The notes under the pieces were generated by a model. It was given only the letters and a program-made list of their open reading frames with translations, searched no databases and was not told the DNA's origin. From positions 1-37,083 of the forward strand of contig JBNLBS010000022.1 in the NCBI GenBank assembly GCA_050303415.1: a stretch of 37,083 nt of DNA, in the 5' to 3' direction. Numbering within the stretch: the first letter of the stretch is position 1; the number at the start of each line of letters is the position of its first letter. Shown one piece after another: positions 7,153 through 16,482 of the stretch. The stretch comes from JBNLBS01 sp050303415. Its GTDB lineage: Bacteria > Pseudomonadota > Gammaproteobacteria > Methylococcales > Methylomonadaceae. The translations under genes and the position numbers were made by a program.

Positions 7153-8847
7153 GTGGCAGTTATAAACATACCCCTTGAACAGATCACTAAAAAGAAACGC
7201 AAAGGCCCTAAAGGTCATAGCGTTGATCTGGCCGCGCTGGAACAAGTACAGCAACTTTTGGGCACTGAATCTCGCCAAAGAGACTTGCTAATTGAGCATT
7301 TACATAAAATTCAAGATAGTTATCAACACATTTCATCAAAACATCTTGTTGCTTTAGCTCATGAGATGAAACTGTCTCCGGCTGAAGTGTATGAAGTTGC
7401 CTCCTTTTATCATCATTTTGATGTCGTTAAAGAAGGCCAGAATCCACCACCGACATTAACTGTACGAGTTTGTGAATCAGTCTCTTGCGCAATGGCTGGT
7501 GCACATGAACTAATCGAAGCACTTGAATCCGGTTTAAATGAATCAACCCGAATCCAGAAAGTACCCTGTGTAGGTCGTTGTCAGCATGCACCGGTTGCAG
7601 TTGTAGGTCAAAATCCTATAGACCTTGCAACGGTTGAAACTGTCACCTCTGCGGTTGAAAACAATGAAATTAAAGCCCGCGTTACAGATTATATTGATCA
7701 TCAGCAATATTTAAACGAAGGCGGCTACACAAGCTTACGGCAATGTTTGGAAGGCCAGATAAGCCCCGAAAGTATTCTTACCAAAATGGAAAACTCTGGC
7801 CTGAGAGGACTCGGTGGAGCTGGGTTTCCGGCGGGCAGGAAATGGCGTATCGTAAAAGGCTTTGACGGCCCAAGAATGATGGCTGTCAACATTGATGAAG
7901 GTGAGCCGGGTACGTTTAAAGATCGACATTATCTGGAACAAGACCCGCATCGCTTTCTTGAAGGTATGTTAATCGCCGCTTTAACTGTAGGCTGTGATGA
8001 AATCTATATCTATTTACGCGACGAATATGCCGGTTGCCGTGAAATTCTGACCAAAGAAATCATCAGTCTTCAAAACAACCCGCCATCTGATATCTATAAA
8101 CTCCCCCCAATTCACCTTCGCCGCGGTGCCGGTGCTTATATTTGTGGCGAAGAATCGGCTATGGTTGAGTCGATTGAAGGTAAAAGGGGCATGCCTCGTT
8201 TAAGACCGCCTTTTCTTGCTGAAGTCGGCCTGTTCGGCCGTCCTACTTTGGAACATAATATGGAAACCTGCTACTGGGTAAGAGATATTATTGAAAAAGG
8301 TCCCGAATGGTTTGCCTCTCATGGTCGCCATGAGCGCAAAGGCCTGCGATCCTTTTCAGTTTCAGGCCGCGTTAACAAACCGGGAGTTCATTTAGCACCC
8401 GCCGGTATTACCGTTAAAGAGTTAATTGAAGAATACTGCGGCGGCATGAAAGAGGGACATGAATTTTACGGTTATTTCCCTGGCGGTGCTTCGGGAGGTA
8501 TTTTACCCGCCTCAATGGGTGATATTCCTTTGGATTTTGACACCCTGAACCAATACGGTTGTTTTATTGGTTCCGCTGCAGTTATGATTTTTTCTCAGCA
8601 GGATAAAGCCAAAGATTTAGCGCTTAATGCCATGAATTTTTTCAGAGAGGAATCTTGCGGACAATGTACTCCGTGCCGAGTGGGTACCGCTAAAGCATCC
8701 GATTTGATGAGCCAGGAGAGTTGGGATACCGATTTACTGGAAGAACTGTCTTCGGTAATGACCGATGCCTCAATTTGTGGTTTGGGACAGGCAGCGCCGA
8801 ATCCGCTTAGATGTGTCATCAAATACTTCCCTGAAGAACTGAAATAA
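7153..8847 (+). CDS. fdh1B: NAD-dependent formate dehydrogenase, fused gamma-beta (diaphorase) subunit
   Basis: This subunit takes electrons from the catalytic subunit and reduces NAD+. It fuses a NuoE/FdsG-like domain (about 25-180) to a NuoF/FdsB-like domain (about 190-564), like Fdh1B of Methylobacterium. The NuoE part has the [2Fe-2S] cysteines C107, C112, C139 and C143. The NuoF part has the NADH-site GLGGAGFPAGRKW (219-231), the FMN-site GAGAYICGEES (325-335), and the [4Fe-4S] set C502, C505, C508 and C542. Translation starts at GTG 7153, with a strong GGAGGA at 7141-7146. The catalytic subunit follows after 24 bases. There is no separate gamma subunit, and I see no small FdsD-type subunit after the catalytic gene. 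The divergent LysR gene is the likely regulator. Confidence 0.95.
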   Translation: MAVINIPLEQITKKKRKGPKGHSVDLAALEQVQQLLGTESRQRDLLIEHLHKIQDSYQHISSKHLVALAHEMKLSPAEVYEVASFYHHFDVVKEGQNPPPTLTVRVCESVSCAMAGAHELIEALESGLNESTRIQKVPCVGRCQHAPVAVVGQNPIDLATVETVTSAVENNEIKARVTDYIDHQQYLNEGGYTSLRQCLEGQISPESILTKMENSGLRGLGGAGFPAGRKWRIVKGFDGPRMMAVNIDEGEPGTFKDRHYLEQDPHRFLEGMLIAALTVGCDEIYIYLRDEYAGCREILTKEIISLQNNPPSDIYKLPPIHLRRGAGAYICGEESAMVESIEGKRGMPRLRPPFLAEVGLFGRPTLEHNMETCYWVRDIIEKGPEWFASHGRHERKGLRSFSVSGRVNKPGVHLAPAGITVKELIEEYCGGMKEGHEFYGYFPGGASGGILPASMGDIPLDFDTLNQYGCFIGSAAVMIFSQQDKAKDLALNAMNFFREESCGQCTPCRVGTAKASDLMSQESWDTDLLEELSSVMTDASICGLGQAAPNPLRCVIKYFPEELK

Positions 8848-8871
8848 CCACTGTTTAGTAGAGATTAATCA

Positions 8872-11640
8872 ATGGCTGAAAATACAGAAAACACACCATC
8901 AATCAGCTTCAAACTGGACGGTAAAGAAATTACTGCCTTTCAAGGTGAAACCATCCTGCAAGCAGCTAAAAGACATGATCAGGAAATTCCTCACCTTTGT
9001 TACAAGGAAGGCTTAAACCCGGATGGGAATTGCCGGGCCTGTGTAGTTGAAATTGACGGTGAAAGAACGTTAGCGCCTTCCTGCTGCCGAATGCCAACAG
9101 AGGGCATGAATGTACAGGCCGAAAGCGAACGCGCGAAAAAATCGCAAAAAATGGTTCTGGAATTACTTAAATCCGACATGCCGGATCAAGGTAAATCCCC
9201 ATACACCCTTAATTCAGAACTGGATTACTGGGCTGAAAGACTGGAGCTGGATGCCCCGCGTTTTAAAGGTCGCTTGCAACCCGAAGCTGATCTGTCCCAC
9301 CCAGCCATTGCCGTTAATATGGATGCCTGTATTCAGTGTACCCGTTGTTTACGGGCCTGTCGTGATGAACAGATGAATGATGTTATCGGTCTGGCTCATC
9401 GGGGTGACCATGCCGAAATTGTTTTCGATATCGCCGACCCAATGGCGGCAAGCAGCTGTGTTGCCTGTGGCGAATGTGTTCAAGCCTGCCCTACCGGCGC
9501 TTTAATGCCGGCGAACAACGTCGGTTTACAAGTTGCCGATAAAACTGTGAATTCAACCTGTCCTTATTGTGGTGTTGGTTGTTTAATCAAATATCATGTT
9601 AAAGATAATGAAATTCTTTATACAGAAGGTCGTGACGGCGATACCAATCACTTCAGACTCTGCGTCAAAGGCCGCTTCGGATTTAACTATATTCACAACC
9701 CATTACGTTTAACCAAGCCGTTAATCCGTCGCGAAGGAGTTGCAAAAACCACTGAATTGCTTGACCCGAATGACCTGGATACGGTTTTTAGAGAAGCCAG
9801 CTGGGAAGAGGCACTGGATTTTGCCGCCAATGGTTTGAAAAAAATCCGCGATGAAAAAGGCAAAAAAGCCTTAGCCGGTTTGGGTTCGGCCAAAGGCAGC
9901 AATGAAGAGGCCTATTTATTCCAAAAATTGGTACGTACCGGTTTTGGCAGTAACAATGTCGACCATTGTACCCGTTTATGCCATGCTTCCTCGGTTGTTG
10001 CCTTACTGGAATGCCTGGGTTCAGGCGCGGTTTCCAACCCGGTGTCAGATGTCAGCCAGGCTGAAGTTGTAATTATTATCGGCTCCAATCCGACGGTAAA
10101 CCATCCAGTCGGCGCAACATTTATGAAAAATGCGGCAGAGCGCGGCACCAAAGTGATTCTGATGGATCCGAACCGGACCCAAATTGCCAAATATGCGTCT
10201 CATGTCCTGCAATTTCGTCCCGATACCGATGTTGCCCTGCTTAACGGTATGATGCATGTAATTTTGGAAGAAGGTCTGCAGAATGATGACTATATCGCCC
10301 AAAATACCGAAGATTTCACTCATATGCGGTTACATCTTCAAAAATACAGCCCTGAGCAAGTCGCTCCGATCTGTGGTATAGATGCGGAAACCATCCGTGA
10401 AGTTGCTCGACTTTATGCTACGTCTAAAGGCTCAATGATATTGTGGGGTATGGGCGTTTCACAACATATTCACGGTACCGATAATGCCCGTTGCTTAATC
10501 GCTTTGGCGTTAATGACCGGTCAAATAGGTAGACCAGGAACCGGTTTACATCCGCTGCGTGGACAAAACAATGTTCAGGGTGCTTCGGATGTCGGTCTGA
10601 TACCGATGGTTTACCCTGACTACCAACCGGTTGACAATCCGGCCAATCAGGCAAAATTTGAGCAACTTTGGGGCACCAAACTTGATCCTGAACGCGGTTT
10701 AACCACCGTGGAAATGGTTCACGCCATTCTGGATAATGAAGTATTCGGTATGTATGTTGAAGGTGAAAATCCGGCCATGTCAGATCCTAACCAGCATCAT
10801 GCTCGCCAAGCTTTCGCGGCTTTAGAACATTTGGTTGTGCAGGATATATTCTTAACTGAAACCGCAGGTTTTGCCGATGTCATTCTGCCCGCTTCCGCAT
10901 TTTATGAAAAGAACGGCACCTTCTCTAATACCGATCGCCGCGTACAAATGGGCAGACAGGCGGTGACACCACCGGGTGAAGCCAAGCAGGATTTATGGAT
11001 TATTCAGGAAATCGCCAACCGGTTAGGTTGTGACTGGAATTATTCAGGTCCTGAAGATGTCTTTAATGAAATGCGTCAGGCTATGACCAGTATTGCCGGT
11101 ATGACCTGGGATAGATTGGAGCAACAGGATTCACTGACCTACCCGCTGGAAAATATTGGTGACCCAGGACAACCAATCATCTTTACCGATGGTTTCCCAA
11201 CCGAAACAGGCAAAGGGAAATTTGTTCCTGCCGAATATATACATGCCGACGAAATGCCGGATGAAGAATACCCATTAATTTTTATTACCGGCCGTCAATT
11301 GGAACATTGGCATACCGGCAGTATGACCCGTCATTCTGCCACCCTGGATGCGATTGAACCTGATCCGGTTGTTACTGTTCACCCTGAAGACCTGCAAAAA
11401 ATGGGCATAGAACCCGGTGGGTTAATTACTATTGAATCCCGCCGCGGTAAATTGACTGCCTATGCACGGGCTGATTTAGGCGTGCAAAAAGGCTGCTTAT
11501 TTATGGCATTCTGTTATAACGAAGCCAGTGCGAACTTGCTGACCAATGAAGCATTGGATCCGGCGGCGAAAATTCCGGAATTTAAGTTTTGTGCGGTTAA
11601 GACCCAGGCCGGTGGTGAGATTGCCACCCGAATTAATTAA
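8872..11640 (+). CDS. fdh1A: NAD-dependent formate dehydrogenase, catalytic alpha subunit
   Basis: The Mo- or W-containing catalytic subunit oxidises formate to CO2 in the cytoplasm and passes electrons to the diaphorase subunit. The 922 residues contain, in order, an N-terminal [2Fe-2S] domain (C43, C54, C57, C71 or C72), two ferredoxin-type [4Fe-4S] sites (C153, C156, C159, C163 and C196, C199, C202, C206), the proximal [4Fe-4S] set (C230, C233, C237, C264) with K266, and the bis-MGD domains. C370 in TRLCHASS aligns with the metal-binding Cys/Sec, followed by H371. Cysteine replaces selenocysteine, so no Sec machinery is needed. The C-terminal molybdopterin-dinucleotide-binding domain begins near 800. 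Sequence alone does not settle Mo versus W. MobA and FdhD 4 kb away supply cofactor maturation. Confidence 0.96.
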   Translation: MAENTENTPSISFKLDGKEITAFQGETILQAAKRHDQEIPHLCYKEGLNPDGNCRACVVEIDGERTLAPSCCRMPTEGMNVQAESERAKKSQKMVLELLKSDMPDQGKSPYTLNSELDYWAERLELDAPRFKGRLQPEADLSHPAIAVNMDACIQCTRCLRACRDEQMNDVIGLAHRGDHAEIVFDIADPMAASSCVACGECVQACPTGALMPANNVGLQVADKTVNSTCPYCGVGCLIKYHVKDNEILYTEGRDGDTNHFRLCVKGRFGFNYIHNPLRLTKPLIRREGVAKTTELLDPNDLDTVFREASWEEALDFAANGLKKIRDEKGKKALAGLGSAKGSNEEAYLFQKLVRTGFGSNNVDHCTRLCHASSVVALLECLGSGAVSNPVSDVSQAEVVIIIGSNPTVNHPVGATFMKNAAERGTKVILMDPNRTQIAKYASHVLQFRPDTDVALLNGMMHVILEEGLQNDDYIAQNTEDFTHMRLHLQKYSPEQVAPICGIDAETIREVARLYATSKGSMILWGMGVSQHIHGTDNARCLIALALMTGQIGRPGTGLHPLRGQNNVQGASDVGLIPMVYPDYQPVDNPANQAKFEQLWGTKLDPERGLTTVEMVHAILDNEVFGMYVEGENPAMSDPNQHHARQAFAALEHLVVQDIFLTETAGFADVILPASAFYEKNGTFSNTDRRVQMGRQAVTPPGEAKQDLWIIQEIANRLGCDWNYSGPEDVFNEMRQAMTSIAGMTWDRLEQQDSLTYPLENIGDPGQPIIFTDGFPTETGKGKFVPAEYIHADEMPDEEYPLIFITGRQLEHWHTGSMTRHSATLDAIEPDPVVTVHPEDLQKMGIEPGGLITIESRRGKLTAYARADLGVQKGCLFMAFCYNEASANLLTNEALDPAAKIPEFKFCAVKTQAGGEIATRIN

Positions 11641-11649
11641 CACTTTTAA

Positions 11650-11671
11650 GGGGGGCGGTCTACCGGCCCCC
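11650..11671. terminator. GC-rich terminator hairpin between fdh1A and def
   Basis: The two arms GGGGGGCGG (11650-11658) and CCGGCCCCC (11663-11671) pair with one mismatch around a TCTA loop. The hairpin lies in the 42-base gap between convergent fdh1A and def. The plus-strand trailer is only modestly T-rich. Confidence 0.65.
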
Positions 11672-11682
11672 TGCTTTCTTCA

Positions 11683-12207
11683 TCAGGAAATTAGTTTAAA
11701 AAATTCCGATTCGGCAATAATATCCCGATTATCCTCCACCCTATCCAAATACACCTTGCCTTCCAGGTGATCGTATTCATGCTGAAACACTCTGGCGATG
11801 AAATCGGATAAAATCCGGCTTTCCGGTTTTCCCTGAGCATCCAGATATTCGACCTTGATCCTCGTATACCTGGGCACCAATGCTCTGATACCCGGTATAC
11901 TTAAGCAGCCTTCCCAATCTTTCACTCTACTACCCGATTGTGCGGTAAACCGGGGATTAATCATAACAGTCGGTGACATCAACGGTGCGTTGGGGTAGCG
12001 TTGTGTGGGCCTGGATGCCACGATTATTACCTGATAAGACTCTCCAATTTGGGGCGCAGCCAGACCAACCCCCTGGCTTTGTGCCAGCGTCAATTGCATA
12101 TCCCCAATTAAGTCTTTAACCTGTTCACACTCAATTTCATTTATTCGGGCTGCCTGCTGCCTGAGTACCGGTGCACCCAACTGCACAACTTCCCTAACCT
12201 TGGCCAT
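11683..12207 (-). CDS. def: peptide deformylase
   Basis: Peptide deformylase removes the N-formyl group from new proteins as they leave the ribosome, using an active-site metal. The 174 residues hold all three family motifs: GVGLAAPQIG (46-55, Q53), EGCLSIPG (99-106, metal ligand C101) and HEYDHLEG (143-150, ligands H143 and H147, catalytic E144). The start codon shares its first base with the ppk1 stop (TAATG), which implies translational coupling. In many bacteria def pairs with fmt. Here it follows polyphosphate kinase instead, so it may be an extra copy; the main def-fmt locus would be elsewhere. The enzyme call is firm. Confidence 0.96.
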   Translation of the reverse strand: MAKVREVVQLGAPVLRQQAARINEIECEQVKDLIGDMQLTLAQSQGVGLAAPQIGESYQVIIVASRPTQRYPNAPLMSPTVMINPRFTAQSGSRVKDWEGCLSIPGIRALVPRYTRIKVEYLDAQGKPESRILSDFIARVFQHEYDHLEGKVYLDRVEDNRDIIAESEFFKLIS

Positions 12208-14294
12208 TAGCCTGATAACTCATGTTCTAACACGGCTTGAGCCTGAATGGCCGTAGCATCTTCTTCCGGATGGGCTTGTCGATAACTGCCGTCACACTGC
12301 AATATCCAGGCCTGACAATTATCCTGCAGATAAACATCCAGGTCATGTAAAACCCGGGCATGTAATTTTTTATGTTCAATAGGAAAACAGGTTTCCACCC
12401 GGTTGAACATATTCCGGTTCATCAAATCGGCACTGGAACCGTAAACCTCCCAGTCCCCTCCATTTTCAAAGGCATAGACGCGGGTATGCTCGAGAAATCG
12501 ACCAATAATGGAGCGCACTTCGATATTTTCTGACACCCCTTTAATTCCGGGACGTAATGAACAAATTCCACGCACAATCAATTTAACTTTTACGCCCGCC
12601 TGAGATGCCCGATACAAGGCCTGGATCGACTGTTCTTCCACGACTGCGTTGACCTTGATGATAATAGATGCCGGTTTACCGGCATTGGCATGATCAATCT
12701 CACGATCAATTTTTTTCATCAAATCCCTGTGCAAAGTGAAGGGGGACTGTAAAACCTTATGTAATTTAGTTACCTTGCCTAAACTGGTCAACTGAACAAA
12801 AATACGCCGAATATCTTCACCCAATTCTTTATTGGCAGAAAACAAACCATAATCGGTATATAAGCGTGCCGTTTTGGGATGATAGTTACCGGTCCCCAAA
12901 TGCACATAGTTACGTAATTTCTTTCCTTCTTTACGCAAAACCAAACACATTTTGGCGTGCGTTTTATAACCGACCACGCCATAAACCACGTGCACGGCAG
13001 CTTCCTGTAATTTTGCCGCCAGATCGATATTGGCTTTTTCGTCAAAACGGGCGCGTAATTCAATAACTACAGTAACCTCTTTCCCATCTCTGGCTGCTTT
13101 AATTAAAGCGCCAACAATGGGTGAATTGGCGCCGGTCCGATATAAGGTTTGCTTGATAGCCAAAACATCCGGATCAGCTGCGGCCTGGCGCAAAAATTCA
13201 ATGACCGGATTAAATGACTCGTAAGGGTGATGCAGTAAAATATCCTGTTTTTTAATGGATTCAAAAAAATCCTTGTTGCGTGATAACTGGCTTGGTCTTG
13301 ATGGTTTTAACGATGGAAACTTTAATTCAGGCCGTTCAACCATACCAATTATTTCCTGTAACCGGTTTAAATTAACCGGTCCGTTAACCAAAAATAAACG
13401 ATCATGGCTCAAGTTAAAACGTGCCAACAAAAATTCAACCGTTTCTTCAGGACAGTTGCTATCTATTTCAAGACGTACTTCATCACCATAATTACGCATG
13501 GCCAACTCGCCTTGTACGGCATTCAATAAATCATCGATAGCATCATCATCAACAAAAAAGTCACTGTTCCGGGTCACACGAAATTGGAAACAGCCTTTAA
13601 TAATCATGCCATCAAATAATTGATCAACAAATGCATGAATAATAGATGACAAAAAAACAAAATCATGCGGACCACTATTGGTTTCTTCGGTCGGCAGTTG
13701 AACAATTCTGGGTAATGACCTCGGTGCCTGCAAGATGGTTCTGCCACTATTACGCCCAAAGGCATCTTTACCGGTTAAAGAGATAATAAAATTTAAACTT
13801 TTATTAAGAATACGCGGAAATGGATGGGCCGAGTCAAGGCTAACCGGCGTTAAGATGGGCAATAGTTCATCATTAAAAAAACTCTCTAGCCAGCTTTGCT
13901 GTGCCGCAGTCCATTCATCCCGGCGAATAAAATGAATATTTTCCTCATCCAGCTTGGGAATCAATATATCGTTTAAAACCCGGTATTGCTCGTCAACCAA
14001 ATCATGTGAATATTCGGATATTTTTTCCAACTGCTCACTCGGCGTTAAGCCATCCAGACCTACCGCTCCGGGATCCATTGATGCCATTTGCAAAACACTG
14101 GCGACACGGACTTCGTAAAACTCATCCAGGTTGGAACAGGAAATACATAAATAATTTAAACGTTCCAATAAAGGTACTGTCTCGTCCAAGGCTTGAGCCA
14201 GTACTCTTGAATTAAATTCGAGCAAACTAAGCTCTCTATTAATATAGAGTTCAGGATTATTTAAGTCTATTAACGGTTCTTGCTCTTCTTCCAT
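12207..14294 (-). CDS. ppk1: polyphosphate kinase 1
   Basis: PPK1 makes long inorganic polyphosphate reversibly from the terminal phosphate of ATP and is usually peripheral to the membrane. The 695 residues match the family length, with the N-terminal helical domain (about 13-118), the head domain, and two phospholipase-D-like C-terminal domains. H446 in KTHAK matches the autophosphorylated histidine (E. coli H435), and H603 in FLEHTRVY matches the second essential histidine (E. coli H592). No ppx exopolyphosphatase gene lies beside it; the neighbours are the desulfhydrase-like gene (36 bases upstream) and def (stop/start overlap). The run of same-strand genes beginning with the histidine kinase suggests possible co-transcription with c-di-GMP signalling genes. 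Confidence 0.96.
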   Translation of the reverse strand: MEEEQEPLIDLNNPELYINRELSLLEFNSRVLAQALDETVPLLERLNYLCISCSNLDEFYEVRVASVLQMASMDPGAVGLDGLTPSEQLEKISEYSHDLVDEQYRVLNDILIPKLDEENIHFIRRDEWTAAQQSWLESFFNDELLPILTPVSLDSAHPFPRILNKSLNFIISLTGKDAFGRNSGRTILQAPRSLPRIVQLPTEETNSGPHDFVFLSSIIHAFVDQLFDGMIIKGCFQFRVTRNSDFFVDDDAIDDLLNAVQGELAMRNYGDEVRLEIDSNCPEETVEFLLARFNLSHDRLFLVNGPVNLNRLQEIIGMVERPELKFPSLKPSRPSQLSRNKDFFESIKKQDILLHHPYESFNPVIEFLRQAAADPDVLAIKQTLYRTGANSPIVGALIKAARDGKEVTVVIELRARFDEKANIDLAAKLQEAAVHVVYGVVGYKTHAKMCLVLRKEGKKLRNYVHLGTGNYHPKTARLYTDYGLFSANKELGEDIRRIFVQLTSLGKVTKLHKVLQSPFTLHRDLMKKIDREIDHANAGKPASIIIKVNAVVEEQSIQALYRASQAGVKVKLIVRGICSLRPGIKGVSENIEVRSIIGRFLEHTRVYAFENGGDWEVYGSSADLMNRNMFNRVETCFPIEHKKLHARVLHDLDVYLQDNCQAWILQCDGSYRQAHPEEDATAIQAQAVLEHELSG

Positions 14295-14330
14295 TGGGTT
14301 CCTGTTTTTTGATATTTTAAGGTTTAAATG

Positions 14331-15251
14331 TTACGTCTTTAAGAATTTGGAGTTAAAGCCCCTTTTTCCTTGTAAACCGCCGGTATGAATTGCAATTATT
14401 TTACTACCGGGCTGGAAATACTGTTTCTCAATCAAATCAAATACTGCATAAAGCATTTTACCAGTATATACAGGCTCCAATATAATTCCACTTTGTTGTT
14501 GAAACTGGTTGATAAACGCCAATAATTCTTCCGTTGTCTTAGCAAAACCACCAAAATGATAATCAATATTTATGTGCCAGTTTTCGAGCGGACTATCGGT
14601 TAATTTAATCACATCGTCGGTTAAAAACCCACCACCTTTTAGAGCAGAAAAACCAATTGCTTTGGTTCCCGGTCTGATCGACTTAACAATACCTGCCAAC
14701 GTGGTGCCGGTGCCGCAAGGTACGGTTATATAATCGTAATCACCATTAATTTCATCGACCAATTCAGCAACACCCCGTAATGCCAGCCGGGTCGAACCTC
14801 CTTCCGGCAACCAATATTGAGAGGCTTGTATACCAGGTAATGACTGGTAATGTTTATAATTTCGAAATCGCCTGAATTCGGCTCGTGATACAAACTCAAG
14901 TTCCATACCCCAGTTGATCATATCCAGCAGACTGGGATTTAGAACTGCAGGTCGTTCACCTCGAATAATACCCCTGGTTTTTAAACCCAGTTTATGGCCC
15001 GCATAGGCCAATGCGTGTAAATGATTGGAATATGCCCCACCCATACTGATTATAGTATCAACTTGCATGTTGAGCGCATGATTCAGTATATATTTAAGCT
15101 TACGCCATTTATTACCGGATATGACCGGATCAATAAGATCATCTCTCTTTAACCAAAGTTCTATTTGGTGTTGTTTTAATATAGGGAAATCCAGCTTGGT
15201 TAAGCTTGAGGTTTTTAAATGACTTTGCAGTTGTATGAGTTTGGCATGCAT
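14331..15251 (-). CDS. PLP-dependent D-cysteine desulfhydrase / ACC deaminase family enzyme
   Basis: A fold-type II PLP enzyme of the ACC deaminase/D-cysteine desulfhydrase family. It breaks down a small amino acid (D-cysteine, ACC or similar) to ammonia and a keto acid. The 306 residues include SGNKWRKLKY, with K48 as the Schiff-base lysine by alignment with E. coli DcyD K51, then GGAYSNHLHALA (the PLP-facing loop), and the phosphate-binding CGTGTTLAG region. The length is close to the family norm of about 330. Substrate cannot be read from sequence; proteobacterial relatives of this shorter type are usually annotated only as pyridoxal-phosphate-dependent or putative ACC deaminase. It sits between the EAL gene (34 bases) and ppk1 (36 bases) on the same strand. 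Confidence 0.88.
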   Translation of the reverse strand: MHAKLIQLQSHLKTSSLTKLDFPILKQHQIELWLKRDDLIDPVISGNKWRKLKYILNHALNMQVDTIISMGGAYSNHLHALAYAGHKLGLKTRGIIRGERPAVLNPSLLDMINWGMELEFVSRAEFRRFRNYKHYQSLPGIQASQYWLPEGGSTRLALRGVAELVDEINGDYDYITVPCGTGTTLAGIVKSIRPGTKAIGFSALKGGGFLTDDVIKLTDSPLENWHINIDYHFGGFAKTTEELLAFINQFQQQSGIILEPVYTGKMLYAVFDLIEKQYFQPGSKIIAIHTGGLQGKRGFNSKFLKT

Positions 15252-15285
15252 GTAATTACGGTGAAAAACACCTGTGATAATACGC

Positions 15286-16482
15286 TTATTGACTGCGTTG
15301 TTGTAACCAGGTTAACAGCTGTTCTCCTGACATCGGTCGTGCAATATAATAGCCTTGGACAATATCGCAATTGAATTCTTTCAGGATACCGAGAATTTCT
15401 TCACATTCCACACCCTCGGCAACCACTTCCATGCCTAATTCATGACCTAAAATAATACAGGTTTTAACAATAGAGCGGCTTTGCTCATCTTTTTGCATCG
15501 ACATGACAAAACTTTTGTCAATTTTTAACTCATTGAACGGTACCTTGTGTAACTGGGATAAAGAGGAATAACCGGTACCAAAGTCATCAATAGATAAACC
15601 AAACCCTTTCATGCGCAAACGGGTTAGAATATCCAAAGAGGTTAACAGTTCTCCCATCAATGCTGTTTCAGTAATTTCCAGCATAAACAGGGTGGCATCC
15701 ATTTTCTGGTCATGCAGCAACTCGGTCAGTCTTTCTGGTAAGGCCAAGCTGGTGATGTTGTCGGCAGAAACATTAACAGAAATTTGAATTGCAAGACCGG
15801 CATCTTTCCACGCCTGACCTTGTTTTATAGCTAACTTTATTACTCTGGCAGTTAACTCATCCATCAATTTATGCTGCTCGGCTATTGAGATAAATTGATC
15901 AGGATAGACCAAACCACGTTCAGGGTGCTGCCATCTAACCAAAGCTTCAACACCGGTCAGTTCATTACTGTATAGTTCCACCTGAGGTTGATAATGCAAA
16001 TGGATCTGATCGTTTATGAGCGCAACTTTTAAGTCTTCAGCAGTTAATGCCTGTTGATCTGTGTGTTGTATGATTGGGTGAATCTGAGTTGGGGGTTCTT
16101 GTTGTGCAATATCGATAATAGTTTTACGTAAAACTTCCATCTCTACTGGTTTGCAGAGACTGGCTGAGACATTAAGGGCATGAGCTTTAGCCAACTTCTC
16201 AGCACTTAATAAAACCCCCCTATCATAACCGCTCATTAAAATAAGATTTGCAGTGCAGTGTCGATTGGCTAATTCGCGAATAACTTCAACACCATCGACA
16301 TCGGGCATAATCAGATCAAGCAAAATTATATCTTCCGGCTTGATCGGAAAGGCATAAAAATCTTCAACAGAAAAAAACAATCGGCAGGTAAAACCCAATG
16401 GTTCAAGCATTAGTTCCAACAAATTAGCCAGCTGTTTGTCATCATCAACAATAATTATTTCCCTAGCCGTTTTCATTTTCAC
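15286..16482 (-). CDS. response regulator with EAL c-di-GMP phosphodiesterase domain
   Basis: A 398-residue cytoplasmic protein with an N-terminal receiver domain (about 8-125, phospho-acceptor D56 in LLDLIMPD) and a C-terminal EAL domain (about 148-395). The EAL domain keeps the signatures of an active c-di-GMP phosphodiesterase: EALVRW (179-184), the N in SVNVS, the E in EITET, DDFGTGYSS, KIDKSFV and the late EGVE and QGYYIARP motifs. There is no GGDEF domain. Its start lies within the last 20 bases of the upstream histidine-kinase gene, so the two are coupled and probably form a two-component pair that lowers c-di-GMP on signal. This is inference from position. Confidence 0.94.
   Translation of the reverse strand: MKMKTAREIIIVDDDKQLANLLELMLEPLGFTCRLFFSVEDFYAFPIKPEDIILLDLIMPDVDGVEVIRELANRHCTANLILMSGYDRGVLLSAEKLAKAHALNVSASLCKPVEMEVLRKTIIDIAQQEPPTQIHPIIQHTDQQALTAEDLKVALINDQIHLHYQPQVELYSNELTGVEALVRWQHPERGLVYPDQFISIAEQHKLMDELTARVIKLAIKQGQAWKDAGLAIQISVNVSADNITSLALPERLTELLHDQKMDATLFMLEITETALMGELLTSLDILTRLRMKGFGLSIDDFGTGYSSLSQLHKVPFNELKIDKSFVMSMQKDEQSRSIVKTCIILGHELGMEVVAEGVECEEILGILKEFNCDIVQGYYIARPMSGEQLLTWLQQRSQ

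Noticed and set aside
8872..11640. Selenocysteine in the formate dehydrogenase active site
   Set aside because: The metal-ligand position is a normal cysteine codon (C370) and there is no in-frame TGA.
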